From: Heterobilharzia americana
Lineage: Eukaryota > Platyhelminthes > Trematoda > Strigeidida > Schistosomatidae
Direction of reading: 5' to 3'
Assembly: GCA_944470555.2 (NCBI GenBank)
Contig: OX104127.1
Span: 152,225,776-152,289,775, forward strand
Length of the DNA stretch: 64,000 bases
Each line of letters begins with the position of its first letter. Within the stretch, counting starts at the first letter, position 1. The translations under genes were made by a program, and so were the position numbers. Shown piece after piece: positions 48,571 to 59,787 of this stretch. The notes under the pieces are model-generated. The model saw nothing but the letters and a program-made list of their open reading frames with translations, had not been told where the DNA came from and searched no databases.

Positions 48571-48945
48571 GTTGATTGGAGTGAATTTGATTGGTCTCTA
48601 CTGGCACATGGATTCTTCCGTGGATGCCTTGATACTGCCTGTGTTTCAATTTTATGATAATACTGTCGCACAAGAAGTGGCTATCGTAGCTCAGTGGCCT
48701 AGTCGATGTCGCTCTGGTGTTTAAACCGACCGCTTCCGAGTTCGAACCTTTGGGGGAACAACATTGCTCAGTGTACATCCGGTTGATGAGTTCCAAACAA
48801 GACGAAACGTATGTCCTAGACTCCGCTGCTATCCACTATCCATCATAAATGTAAACCTGAAGCAAAGGCAACATCAAGACACCCGTGTAGGAGCCCATTT
48901 GCCAGCAGAAATTGGTCAAATTCGGTCCAGTCGACGGTGTCAGTA
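48571..48945 (+). mobile_element. Complete hammerhead SINE unit flanked by inverted tails
   Basis: Left inverted tail 48,571-48,650; tRNA-like head ~48,683-48,752 (A box TAGCTCAGTGGCCTAGTCGA, B box GAGTTCGAACC). Ribozyme ~48,771-48,829: TTGATGA (48,783-48,789), stem II, GAAA (48,804-48,807), GTC (48,813-48,815), CTAGACTCCGCTGC. Right tail ~48,855-48,945. One core base (C3 to U) deviates. Together with the unit to its left, the shared AGCCACTTCTTGTG head sequence appears in both orientations. Confidence 0.8.
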
Positions 48946-49454
48946 TAAGTTGGTCAGTAAATCTACGTGATTACTTTGAAAATTTCATCGAGACGAATTG
49001 TTAAGTCAAAGGAAAAAAACTATTGGGGTAGGTGATTTTTCCTCAGCCTTTTTTATAGAAAGACAATCTGCTTCAAAGTATCCTGAATATATTCCGACAA
49101 AACCTGAAGAAAATATTTTCATAAGATAGTTTATGAAAAGTTACCTATAGGCATTTTCATTCTCTGAGATAAATTTGAGCAAAAAGAAAAGGAGTAGATT
49201 TACACAACAGAATATCATTTTGTTTCATGAATATTCCTCAGCTCTATGCAGTCTAGCACTACAATGTCTATTGGCACACACTGCCGGTATCCCACATGTT
49301 GTCATGTAAATTAAATGTTATGTGACTTATATTAATGGTCATCATTACATTCAAATAGTGTGTAAACTGAGTAACTTTAAAAGTTACTTTAATTTATCTC
49401 TTCAGTTTTGGCAATATTTCTAATCTAGAGTGCCACATTAAGCTTACACGGCAA
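48946..49454. other. Spacer, nothing recognised
   Basis: About 0.5 kb, no feature seen. Confidence 0.4.
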
Positions 49455-51060
49455 CATACCGCATACTGGGAATGATTTTAAGTTATCGTATGTGCTAATC
49501 TTCTCTGTTAGGTGTCTACTAACTACGCTGGTTAGAATCTTGCTTCCTTTCCAGTATAAATCCTTTGGAATATGATCAGCTGACCGAATGGATACTCGCC
49601 TCTTAGTCCTTTCAATGTACTTACTACTGCAAGTACATGTAAATTCATAAATGCAGAGGTGACATTAGTAGGATATATATGCAATTTGGGCTGGCTCAGT
49701 AAACATGCGGTACCACATACTGGTGCATGTTTAACTGCAGGGAGGCTTCTTTTCAGCGTTCCTTTGATTCGCATATCTATTCTCTCGCATATTACATCTC
49801 TCTTTAACGAAAAGTCAGTGAAAACCTTCTTCTTTTCGACAGTGGAGTACTTAGTTCTCTCGATCCGTTCTTCCCCTCACTTCATAATAAATCTTATAGA
49901 ATCTTCATTATCCCTAAGAAACTTTCCAATGATTTTTAGTTCTTTCTCTAACTTTCACTGATCATTCACAGGAAAGCAGTCAATTTCATGGTGTCTTTCC
50001 TTGAGTGCTGACCGAATTCTATGTATCATTTTGTAATGTGGCCACAAATCTAGAAGGGTCACCATCACAGTGCACATTGTTGGATGTTAGTTGGTTGAAG
50101 GCAATTGGCAGGAAGCCGTGGACCTAGGTTTCAGGATTGTTAGCACTCGTAAGCAAGGCGTACCTGTAACCTTGATGGGACTTATGTCCCCTATGGGGTT
50201 CGAACCCGCGTCGCCCAGTGTTGTAGTCCGCAGTGCTACGAATGAGTTTTTCAGTCCGAGATTGACCTCCTGCAGGACTGGATTACATGCATTAATTGGT
50301 CACTGGAAAGTAACTAATTTCATGCTGTTGAGCCTTGAGTGCTGACTAAATTCCATTGATCATTTCTTCCTCTAACTTGTCCGCAGAAAATAAGTTCCTA
50401 GCTCTTCTGTAAAGTGTTTTGACTAGCCTGCACTTATAGGTGGCAGGACAGAAACTGTTGTACTTAAAATATTGTCCAATTCATTTAACTTTCCCTTGCA
50501 CCGTTATTTCTTCTTTGCACGTTGAAGTGCCATAAATTGACCTTATTGTCATGCTGATATTCATCTTAAACTTAATGTTTGGAGGACCCTTGTTGAGCAA
50601 GTCGAACGACTCAGTTGCATGATTCATATCATTACAAACAAGTGCAGTAATAGGTTATTCCTCTGGCGTGTCTATTCGAGATAACCTATGAAGATATCTG
50701 CCAGGACAGGTCCTAGAGATGAACCTATGACCACTCTATCAATCTGTCGATAAAGCTCGTAACTGAATTGGGACTTGACACCTCTTGTGCAAAGGAGTAG
50801 TAGCAGTCTCATCTCGATCCCAGGCGATGGCGACAGATCAGTTTGTTGACAGATTGTATCAATCGTTTAACTCAATGGTATGTTTGTGAATAAGGAAGTC
50901 ACATTGTATGGCACCATGAGGTTATCCGAAACGCCAACATGATCTATTTCATGAGAAGACTCAAATGTAGGTTCTCGTTTGGTGAATGGATAAGCTGATG
51001 TAGTAGGCATGCAGAAGAGTGTGTGCAGGTTTGGTTGTAACAGTCCACTTAGTCAGCCCA
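49455..51060 (-). pseudogene. Penelope-like element RT + GIY-YIG, split by a SINE
   Basis: Minus strand. RT part ~51,000-50,345: LLCTRGVKSQFSYELYRQID then VVIGSSLGPVLADIFIGYLE (family: VAMGSPLGPVLADxFM), then loss of the YVDD box. Linker ~49,960-49,780: ERTKYSTVEKKKVF-like sequence, then MRIKGTLKRSLPAVK. GIY-YIG ~49,690-49,455: IYEFTCTCSSKYIERTKRRV and SADHIPKDLYWKGSK. The two halves are separated by a tRNA-derived SINE at 49,965-50,335. Frameshifts and stops are frequent. Confidence 0.83.
49965..50335 (-). mobile_element. tRNA-derived SINE (non-hammerhead family) inserted in a PLE
   Basis: RC reads a tRNA-like head (~50,275-50,195: GTAGCACTGCGGACTACAAC; B box GGGTTCGAACCCC) followed by the family body through GCAAGGCGTAC-type and AATTGGCAGGAAGCC stretches to GTGCTGACCGAATTC near 50,010. 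Same family as 4.26-4.61 kb. It interrupts the PLE frame, so it is younger than the PLE copy. Confidence 0.78.
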
Positions 51061-51334
51061 ATAATCATGAGAAAATGAAGAGAAAAAAGTGAGCTGGCTG
51101 TTTAACGAGCACAGAGAATGTAAACACTTTTGATAACAAATAACAACCAACAAACAGTATTAATTCATAGCGGGAAGATAAGGTGGTCTGGAAACCGAAA
51201 CCAGAATATGGATAAGTAATTTTTCGAAGACGTAATAACTTTATGTTTTAATATCCACCATAATGTTAGCGTGTATGCACCCAAGGAATATTCGTGAAGT
51301 AAAGTAGTATCCTTTTATTCTGAAAATCTAAAGC

Positions 51335-51850
51335 GCTTTCCCTTGACACAGAATTTATTGTGGTGCATACTTGTCTCCTAAGACACAAACTATGCAGATC
51401 AATTCAGAGAACTTTAAATGCTGGTAAATTACAAATCACGTTTTCCACGTGCCCAGTGGTGACAGGGAAACTGAAAGATGAATTGCCTAGAATGGCCACT
51501 TCCCCTTGTGTTTGTCACTTCGACTGCTGCTGTGCAGCCAGCTACGTCGACTCTAGGGATTTATTTTTCCGTGCTCACGAAAACTTCCCAACGTGGTTAT
51601 GTAAAGGTGCGGCAAAGGCCATTACCAGCTTCATATCAGCACAATAACCATAAATTGGATACGCATGAGTCGTTTTCTAGGTTCCCATCGACTTGCCAAA
51701 AGGTACCCGGATCCGAAACCTTTAAACTACAGAAGCAGTAGCGGTAGGTGTGAAACAACCTGATTTTAGTGTTCACGAAAAGCATGTATTGCCACTACAA
51801 CTATCGCGAGCACAAGTTCATTCACATCCTACTCCAGGTAATATAATTTT
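51335..51850 (+). pseudogene. Penelope-like element C-terminal (GIY-YIG) fragment
   Basis: Plus strand. Reads GKLQITFSTCPVVTGKLKDE, MATSPCVCHFDCCCAASYVD and RAHENFPTWLCKGA, the cysteine-rich linker and the start of the GIY-YIG domain with YIG changed to YVD. After two stops, LPKGTRIRN and TEAVAVG...HVLPLQL mark the domain end. It points away from the PLE at 49.5-51.1 kb. It is a dead fragment of a different PLE subfamily from its neighbour, judged by the linker wording. Confidence 0.8.
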
Positions 51851-53092
51851 CTAATTCCACACTGCAGATACCCCTTCATCCCTATAATCTGAAACAAATT
51901 CTGTTGGCCTATTTTGTCACCCAACATGAGTAACACTCTATCAAGCTATTATTCTTCAAATTATCTTTCTTAGTTTATTTCATCCACCTCTTGTAAACAC
52001 CTTCTTATTGTTTTATTAAACTACCGACTTACAGTGTTACATAAACCGTATGGTTTATATAATCAACTGTTTTTTGGATCCTAGTAAAAACTTACTCGAT
52101 CACATCAGCATTCACACACAACTTTTCTGAATTGGCTTCCTCAACTGTATAATATTGTTAACGAACTGATAAGCGAAATGTGAATAGTGTTTACGCATAA
52201 TTACTCAATATGTACATATAACTGCGGTACCTGAAGAAGAAGAAGAAGAGATTGTTGAAAGAATATTATTTTTTGACGTAGTTGGCTTTTGAAATAAGAA
52301 CGATTGAGTGTTCCGCAGTAACCAGTAATTATTTAAAATAAAGAAACTGGATTTTTCTACAAAGTGTACGCGATGGAAACTAACAAAAGTAACTCGAAAC
52401 AAAGCGTTAGACAAATCATCAGTAATACTAAGCAACTAAAAGTTAGACTGTATATTCATTCATTTTGAACAAGTGAAGGTATCAGACAAAAACAGTTTCT
52501 TGATTCTGAAATGACGAGCTAAGCTTTCCAGGAATTTCGCGATGTAGAGCTCATCTAATCACGCTGGTATGCCATTTATATTGAGGTTCTGCTGATGTAT
52601 ATATCCAGTGAACCACTGTCCTATAATTCAGCAGTCTAATACTTTTAAGAAGACTAGTTTCGTTAATAGCTGAATGAAAAGCAAGATTGAAAAGGGGTTT
52701 CCACAAACAACTGTTATTACCTCAATGAAACAAGAAACAAATTAGAACCAACTGCATTATCGGTTCCACTTGGAGATTTCTTATTGGTACCAGTATTTCC
52801 CATTTTTATATAATAGAAAATCAAAAACAACCGTAGTCTTTCGAAATCGTCGGCAAAGTTTCGCGGAATACGGAAACACTGGCCAGATGACATGATGAAC
52901 CTTTAGAACTATACGTTACAGAACTCATAGATTTCAAGTTTCGTTAAGAATAGACATTCATTCAGTAAACAGATGAGAGGAATCCGGTACTCTAAGTTTT
53001 CTAATTTAAATCAGTTCTAGATGCAGACTTACTGATTAGAAACTAACGCCATTCTAATTCCATATTAGGTTTTCTTATCTTGTATGGTAAAA
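51851..53092. other. 1.2 kb spacer, nothing recognised
   Basis: Contains a short GAA run near 52,233. No gene supported. Confidence 0.4.
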
Positions 53093-53410
53093 AGTGAAAC
53101 AGGATTATTTACTTGATGACGTTTCGATAGTAAATTACTACTCATAATCACATCAATGTAATCACACCACTTTCGACATCTAATTTTTATTGTCTTGTCA
53201 CCACATATTCTTTGTTTTAGTGGTAGTGAAATTTTGTCTCTGGTATGGGTGTTGCATCATTTCTATTACATAGGTTAGGTGATGATTCGATGAACAAAGA
53301 TTCAGTAAACAATCCCTCTCTTCACTTATTTGTATTAAACTTAAGTTCAGTGATTTTATTCCACCCTATTGTGTGGTTGTATGTTGATTCAGGCGTTAAA
53401 ATAGACAAGG
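53093..53410 (-). repeat. Inverted left terminal repeat of the PLE
   Basis: RC of 56,092-56,410 with very few differences. It includes the coding sequence of the ORF's C-terminus in inverse orientation and the hairpin-GAAACGTCATC segment (RC near 53,115-53,150). The 88-codon plus frame here is a shadow. Confidence 0.93.
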
Positions 53411-53496
53411 CTTCCTCTAGATTATTTATCTTATTGGTGTCCATCATTCTACACCTAGCCAAGATCCCAAGTTCCGATAATTCACCACTGAAAATA

Positions 53497-53620
53497 AATA
53501 ATATGAAGTGATACTACTAAAGAAGTCAGATGTCAAAAGCTGAGTGATTATATCGATATGACTCTCAGAAATAATTTATGCTAGGAACGTCATCAACTAA
53601 ATAATATTGTAGCACTGTGC
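53497..53620 (+). repeat. Direct, diverged terminal-repeat copy upstream of the PLE ORF
   Basis: AGATGTCAAAAGCTGAGTGA through AACGTCATCAACTAAATAAT and AGCACTGTGC aligns along its length with the end of the right terminal repeat (AGATGTCGAAAGTGGTGTGA ... AACGTCATCAAGTAAATAAT), roughly 70-75% by eye. This is the position expected for the 5' pseudo-LTR. Confidence 0.75.
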
Positions 53621-55990
53621 ACTGTTCATTAAATGAAAAATCTAATATAAAATTACATTCCACAACAGTGTCCAATTTTTACACTTATATCAATGAAACT
53701 CTTAGTCTTCCTATTCAAAGGCTCATCAAGAAATTCACACGACCTTCACAAACTGAAGCGCGTTTCATAAATCATCGTATTTTCAATATTCGTTGCATGA
53801 AAAATCAAATTACTTCCAAACATCTTCGTCCGCGCATCCCAATATCTAGTGACAAAATCAAAACAGCAGTACAACATGTCAGCAGACTCTGTCTAAAAGA
53901 AGAAATTCACAGGATTAATAGAAAGTTAATTACCATCCAGAATGAAATTGAACAACCAAAATGTAACTTTATGAGGATAGTAAACAGTAGAGATCATGAA
54001 TGTCTGATCAAAACATCAGATAAAGCAGGATCAGTTACTCCCAAGAAATCCAAGAAGAGTCGAACCAAAAATTTCAACAATTTAATTCGAAAGGAACATC
54101 CCTCGGAGAATGATCAGATTATAAATAGGACATTATCAAGCATCGATAGGACAAAGTGGGTGGTCAGTTTTTCCTCGAGAGCCTTAAGCTCAACTGAAGC
54201 AAAAGTACTTGAAAAAGGACTAAACTACAGCGTGACAGTAGGCCATCTAAAACTCGAAGATGTCATATCTAACAGAGAAGTGGTATTGGGCTGGGTGGAT
54301 GTGGCAACCGCTGAACAAATTGGAGTACAGTGTGCATTAGCAGTAACAAAAAGACACAAAGAAATTTAACGAAACTAGAGAACTCGGCTCTGAATAATTT
54401 ACGAAATAACAGTAACATAGTAATTGCCAAATCTGACAAAGGTAATTCAATAGTGGTTATTGACTGACATAGGATTATTTCAACAAAACTGCCGAATATA
54501 TCCAAACAAGACCATATCAATGGATCGAGAAACCGATTGGCATTGTCATGAATAAGGTTAGGAAATCTAAAGCTGGTCTAACACACTGACTGAAGTGATC
54601 TCTGGTGAGTCTAAACAGTTTAATTTAATATAGTAATGATGGATAGTGGCTAGCAATGTGCATTTCTTCCTATGTGGGACTCGCCTAAAACCAATAATCC
54701 TAGTAGAATTTACTGTACTATTAAGGCTGATAAACCAACTTATCTCATTAGGCCGATAGTTGATGTCAGAAATACCCCCCAACATAGGGAACATCAGGGT
54801 ACTTTATATGAATATTATGTCCCATTAGACTAGACTATTCAATTCTTTCGAGTTGAAACTGAGACTTAATGACCTACATATAGAAGAGGACGAAAACTGG
54901 CTAGTTTCGATATAAAAAGTTTTTATACTGAAATACCAATCAATATGGCACTGGAGACAGTCAGAAATCAACTAAATACTGACTCACAACTTACTCATAG
55001 GCCTAAGGTATCCGCTGATGAGATCATATCAGGTGTACAGTTGTGCCTGACCCCCACATTCCTCAGGTTTAAGCAGAGAATATATAGACGAACAGAATGA
55101 GTAGCAATGGAACCACCAATATTCTCAATCACAGCAGATATGTTTATGGACGGTTGAGAAAATGTGGCTTTACTAACGTTTAATCCTACACCTAGGATAT
55201 ATTAGTGATATGTGGCTGAAACATCTTTTGTGTTGAAATCTGAACATGTCGATAGTTTCTTCATATATATGAACTCAGTAGTAGACACAGCCCAATTCAC
55301 TTACGAGGTAGAAAATGAGCAAGGAGAACCAGCCATGTTAGATTGCAGAGTTAAACGAAGAGCAGATGGTGGTTTAGACACTACCGTCTACAGGAAACCA
55401 ACATATTCTAACAGGTACCTTGACTTAAGGTTTTCTCATCTAATGTCAGTTAAGGTGGCCAAATCAAATGTCTAAATAACAGAGACAGAAAACGCACTAG
55501 TCAGTCCAAAGACTTAACCAAGGAACTGAAACACACTAAAGAAACGTTACAAATTAATAATTACTCTCTGCAGCTTATTAATGAATTCATTTGAACACAT
55601 CGGAGACGAAATAACAGCAGCAATACTAATATGAATAATAATTACAACTCGAGTAAAATGGAGTTCAGTCTCTACTATACGGAAGGAACACCAGAAACTT
55701 CGAGCAGAATTTTCAATATGGGTGGAATTGGGATGGGATTCAAACTTACAAACTCACTCAGAGATAATCTTTGTTAGCTTAAGGATCCGATAGACTCAAA
55801 TAAGCAACACAATCTAATCTACAAAATTCCATTCTGCGGCTCCGAGGTCAAGTACGTAAGTTAAACTAGCTGATCGGGTCCAGTTAGATAATCGGAACAT
55901 AAGATCTTAGCCAAACGTAGAATGATAAACATTATACGAGTAATTTTTAATATAATCCCAGCTTGTTTAAAAATCGAAAACAAGATTTTC
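53617..55990 (+). pseudogene. Penelope-like reverse transcriptase, broken
   Basis: An intact 250-codon N-terminal piece (53,617-54,369; KHLRPRIPISSDKIK, RFINHRIFNIRCMK) is followed by stops and frameshifts. Recognisable RT blocks: IVIAKSDKGNSIVVID (~54,418), LASFDIKSFYTEIPINMALE (~54,899), AMEPPIFSITADMFM (~55,107), YVAETSFVL replacing YVDDTFVxL (~55,207), DCRVKRRADGGLDTTVYRKP (~55,338). Linker: LRDNLC then KQHNLIYKIPFCG (~55,765). The GIY-YIG catalytic part is not recognisable; the C-terminal WNKITELKFNTNK lies in the right terminal repeat. A hammerhead-SINE scrap sits at ~54,634-54,690. Confidence 0.87.
54634..54690 (-). mobile_element. Hammerhead-SINE scrap inside the PLE
   Basis: AATGATGGATAGTGGCTAGC then TTCTTCCTATGTGGGACTCG is the RC of the family's stem II to 3'-end segment. 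Only ~57 bp, core incomplete. Confidence 0.65.
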
Positions 55991-56091
55991 CTGAACGTTT
56001 TGCTGTGCATGCTATAGCTTATTAGACAGAATATCAGAATACTTATAACAACTATGGCCTGGATATTTATAAAAAGATAAAATTCTAAAAA

Positions 56092-56410
56092 ACCTTGTCT
56101 GTTTTAACGCCTGAATCAACATACAACCACACAATAGGGTGGAATAAAATCACTGAACTTAAGTTTAATACAAATAAGTGAAGAGAGGGATTGTTTACTG
56201 AATCTTTGTTCATCGAATCATCACCTAACCTATGTAATAGAAATGATGCAACACCCATACCAGAGACAAAATTTCACTACCACTAAAACAAAGAATATGT
56301 GGTGACAAGACAATAAAAATTAGATGTCGAAAGTGGTGTGATTACATTGATGTGATTATGAGTAGTAATTTACTATCGAAACGTCATCAAGTAAATAATC
56401 CTGTTTCACT
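56092..56410 (+). repeat. Right terminal repeat of the PLE
   Basis: Contains the end of the PLE frame (TYNHTIGWNKITELKFNTNK then stop), an ~140 bp non-coding stretch, and the segment TGATTATGAGTAGT-AATTT-ACTAT-CGAAACGTCATC, a hairpin followed by GAAACGTC as in hammerhead-bearing PLE repeats. Confidence 0.9.
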
Positions 56411-57669
56411 GTATGCCATATAGCAAATAAACAAATCAAATGTGGAAGTATGTTTAACCATAGTGGCCAAGTCTTACACTTATATTAATTAATAAATCCA
56501 CTCTAGATTCTGCTAACCCCATAAGTCACAATTGTCAATGTTTTATGAGAAATGAATCTATCTAAAATATTTTCCCACCATTGATCAATCTACAGAGTGC
56601 TCACCTTAAAGCCAGTATATATTGTGTTCCACTGTGCATAAAGTTCAGTTCAAGGAAATAAAACTATTTCACACAAAAATGAGTTTCAGCAAAACAAGTA
56701 TCTCAATGTTTTAGAACTGATCTCTATACCCTATCGTCCATTGATTTCAGACTGAAAGCAGGAACTCATATGCAATATTCACTTTATTTTAGCGTTAAAA
56801 CTTATTGGGTTGGTCAGCTTTTCAATAAAAGAGGTTGTACACTTGACACTTTAACATCACTTACATCTTAACTCAAGTTGTCTGAAGCTAGAAAAAGTTT
56901 CCTGTTCAAAAAACATATGGTTTCCTCTAAAGAGTTGAACTGTAATGGATCTGGTAAATGATAAAAGCTATACTTAGACTGTTTTTTAAGTCCGTATAAT
57001 CTGGGAAGATATTAAAATATAACAAAAGGGGTAGGTGATGGAACATGATCCTCAATGATTATTTAATAAACGTCTACTGTGAACTTTGGAAGCTTTAACA
57101 TTCACCATAGATATGAAGTCCACTAATTTGAAGATAACCTAAGCTGCACTAATCATGACGCTAAAAAGTACATAGTGTTTGAAGTTTACCAAATAACAAT
57201 TAAAAATTCAGACGGAGATAGACAAGATGAGCTAAGAACTGGGAATTACTGATTAGCTGTTCATGTTGCCACAGCTCATCATCACATCAAATGAAAATGC
57301 CCTAACAGGAAACATAGAGAAATATGGAAATTAGTCAAAGTAGTAGAAAGTCATGGTGACTGAACTAGGAGGAATAAAACAACCATGAAATTCGGTATGA
57401 CGTTTGAGACGAAGATAATGTGTGGTACATCTTTACTAATGCGATCGGCCCACAGTTACTTCACCTACAGGCTCCAACAACCGATTTCGGTTGTCACGTC
57501 GATTCCAACCGAGAAGGCTACATCTCACTAAAAAGCTCGGTCAAACAGTCAAAAACTACATGCACTGATCCCATATTTCAGCCTAGCCACATTTAACATC
57601 TATTCATTTTGAAACTACTAAAAGCAACATTGTATGACGAGGTAGACGGTAACCACTCCTGTGTAACAT
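56411..57669. other. 1.26 kb spacer with a possible PLE scrap
   Basis: A minus-strand stretch near 56,990-57,020 reads NIFPRLYGL, resembling the PLE block PRLYGLPK. Nothing around it could be extended, so the assignment is weak. Confidence 0.3.
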
Positions 57670-58135
57670 ATGCCTCAGCTATCTGAGTTGGTGAAGTTCA
57701 ACAACCTCATCATTTGGCTTTCCACTTCTGCATAAAATTCTAAGTTTGACTCTACGTTAATGAATAGGTGGCGCCACAACATACGGTCTATGGTACGAAA
57801 GTGACTGCGAACGAACACCTCAATCCTTCTAATGTCCTCTTCCTTCACTAACTGTGCTTCACAAGCATACAATAAAACAGAGAGAATTCCACGGCAAAAT
57901 ACTCAGCCTTTGGTGTAACCTAGGAGTTGTATGTGACTTTTTACATTGATCTGTCTGACAGACGATCGGTTATCACAGCTGCGTCACAGATGAAGTAAGT
58001 CAATGAAAGCTACTTGAGTCTTTTGTATCCGGGCAGAGATTTCGTCAGCTACCGACCAACCAAGTCTAGCTCGACTTCGCAGGTAAGTGAAGTGGTCAAC
58101 GCGCTCAACTACTTCACTCTCTATTGCTACACAGG
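57670..58135 (-). pseudogene. Non-LTR retrotransposon (EN-RT type) C-terminal fragment
   Basis: Minus strand: VVERVDHFTYLRSRARLG, then VADEISARIQKTQVAFIDL, a frameshift, VLLYACEAQLVKEEDIRRIE and HFRTIDRMLWRHL. These match the post-RT region FTYLGS...DEISARIxKAR...VLLYGCETW typical of a LINE family distinct from the RTE copies here. It is probably the same element as the RT piece at 58,985-59,400, with 0.85 kb of other DNA between. Confidence 0.72.
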
Positions 58136-58984
58136 AAAGGAAACTTCAGTGCTGACCGAGTTGTGAAGATGGTTGACACTTCCCGGCTGCCCACACCGTG
58201 GAAGGCTATTTCTTCTCAAGGTACCTGAAAGAGATTTGTGTGACCACAGAGCCCATTGGACATCTACTTGAGGCCTGTCACACCCAGCCTTGGGTGTATA
58301 GTTTTCTTGAATTTTTGTATTTTTGGGGCCGGATGGTCAAAAGGAAACGATAAATGAACCAACACCACCAGCCCGGTAGACCGTGGGGTATGGTGGAGTG
58401 TGTTGTTTTGGAGGCCAACCTTTTCTAACCACCCCCCCCACCCCCCACCCATTCCACTGAGAAGGCAGCATCAGTATGGCACTGCTGGTCATCCAAGGGA
58501 AACACCTTACTGCCATCACACCCCATCCAGCTAACAGCAGTGTGACTTCGCCCTCAGACCCCCATCATAGTGTAGTAATTTACACCACAACGGTAACTGC
58601 TTTTCGTCTAACCACTATACAACCGACCTTTCTGGTATGGTAGGACCTCGAGGGAACAAGTGCTCCACCAGCATAGCTCGTCGGGTCATTGTGATATGCA
58701 AGCCCAACCACCACGTCAAAGTAACAGCTATCGGTCGACATTGCTACACAAAACACCAGTGAAAATCAGTCATGGAGTAACAATTTGCATTTGGTTTGTG
58801 AGAAACATATCCCAAACAGTCTCAAGTTGCCATTTAAGGTATACAGGAGACAGCATCTTGCTAACCACCTAGCAGGAGGATATCGTCTGAATACTAGGTC
58901 TTACGTGACGAGACCAATTTTTGAAAAGTTGGACGACAAGAGAGGTAGATTTCAACAAGCACATATATTACTAGTTTAGATAAG
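58136..58984. other. GC-richer insert of unknown origin
   Basis: About 0.85 kb that is clearly less AT-rich than the surroundings, with a C-rich run at ~58,430-58,452. Overlapping frames on both strands lack recognisable domains. Its position between two pieces of one LINE suggests an insertion or a leader from another element (inference). Confidence 0.4.
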
Positions 58985-59640
58985 AATGGGGAAAGTGAGT
59001 ATCTTTGACGAATTGTAATTCACGTACACAACTCATTTGATACTTTATTGCAGACTGTAACGGTAATGGGCGTTCAAACACAGAGTCTTCAACAGAGTGA
59101 TGTACTAACGCAGCATCTCTTTCATTCAGAGGCTGCCGTGAGATCTCTCCATCGATGGAGTTGAATGTCGCCTTCAAGTTGGAAACTAAATCTAGTCTCG
59201 GAGGCCCGAAAGTTTGCCTGTGGTCCAGAACCTGATGGAGGGTGTATACCTAGTCGATCCATCAACGATCGGGTCCGAAACTTGCCTGGTTTTCTCGAGT
59301 TTGCTGTTCCTGTGCTTCACTTAGACTAAAACTAGAATCTTAGACAGTATGATCGTCAAACTGATTCGTCTGTGGTTATCACAGAAGGATTTTCCCGGGA
59401 CAGTCAGTTGTTGAAACCAGATGGAGGGGGATCATATCTGTCTCTCATATACCACTTAACACCAGCTGTTTTAACTAAAAATACTCTGCCACCGTCGTTA
59501 TATACTACTTGGCTATGAGGCACTTCCTCTCTTCAGATTGCTTACAACATTCTCGGCTTCTGTAAATGTCGAGGGTCTTATATCGATATTTCATTGAGGA
59601 CCCAACCGAATGGTGGGCAAAGGAAGAGTAGATAAAGGTC
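58985..59640 (-). pseudogene. Non-LTR retrotransposon reverse-transcriptase fragment
   Basis: Minus strand: CDNHRRISLTIILSKILVLV (LINE block CxNxRGISLxxxxSKI), then QQTRENQASFGPDR, VYTLHQVLDHRQTFG and VSNLKATFNSIDGEISRQ (LINE block LDxKAAFDSVDR). The first catalytic Asp of that block reads Asn/Ser-altered here (NLKATFNS). Frameshifts and stops are present. Consistent with the C-terminal piece at 57.7-58.1 kb. Confidence 0.72.
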
Positions 59641-59787
59641 AGCTGAACTTTTTCTTCGAAGCGCAGTAAAGGGTCAACAATTTTTCATTATGTTGAGAAA
59701 CAAGATGAATACAACTCAGAAAGTGAGAGTAGGTTTTGAAATAGATAGAAAAATGCAGAGAAAAAAGGTATCATAAATTTTGCACTT

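Larger units (their letters stand above)
53093..56410 (+). mobile_element. Penelope-like element with inverted terminal repeats
   Basis: A 3.3 kb element bounded by ~318 bp near-identical inverted repeats (53,093-53,410 and 56,092-56,410). Just inside the left repeat, a diverged direct copy of the terminal-repeat end lies at ~53,497-53,620. Between them a broken PLE ORF runs on the plus strand. PLEs are known for direct or inverted terminal repeats; having both on the 5' side is seen here directly. Confidence 0.88.

Noticed and set aside
48500..48970. Frames of 98 and 68 codons over the SINE pair
   Set aside because: They coincide with hammerhead-SINE sequence; similar frames appear by chance in other copies.
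51360..51741. Two long overlapping plus frames as candidate genes
   Set aside because: They translate into pieces of a PLE GIY-YIG region with frameshifts; only one frame at a time is meaningful.
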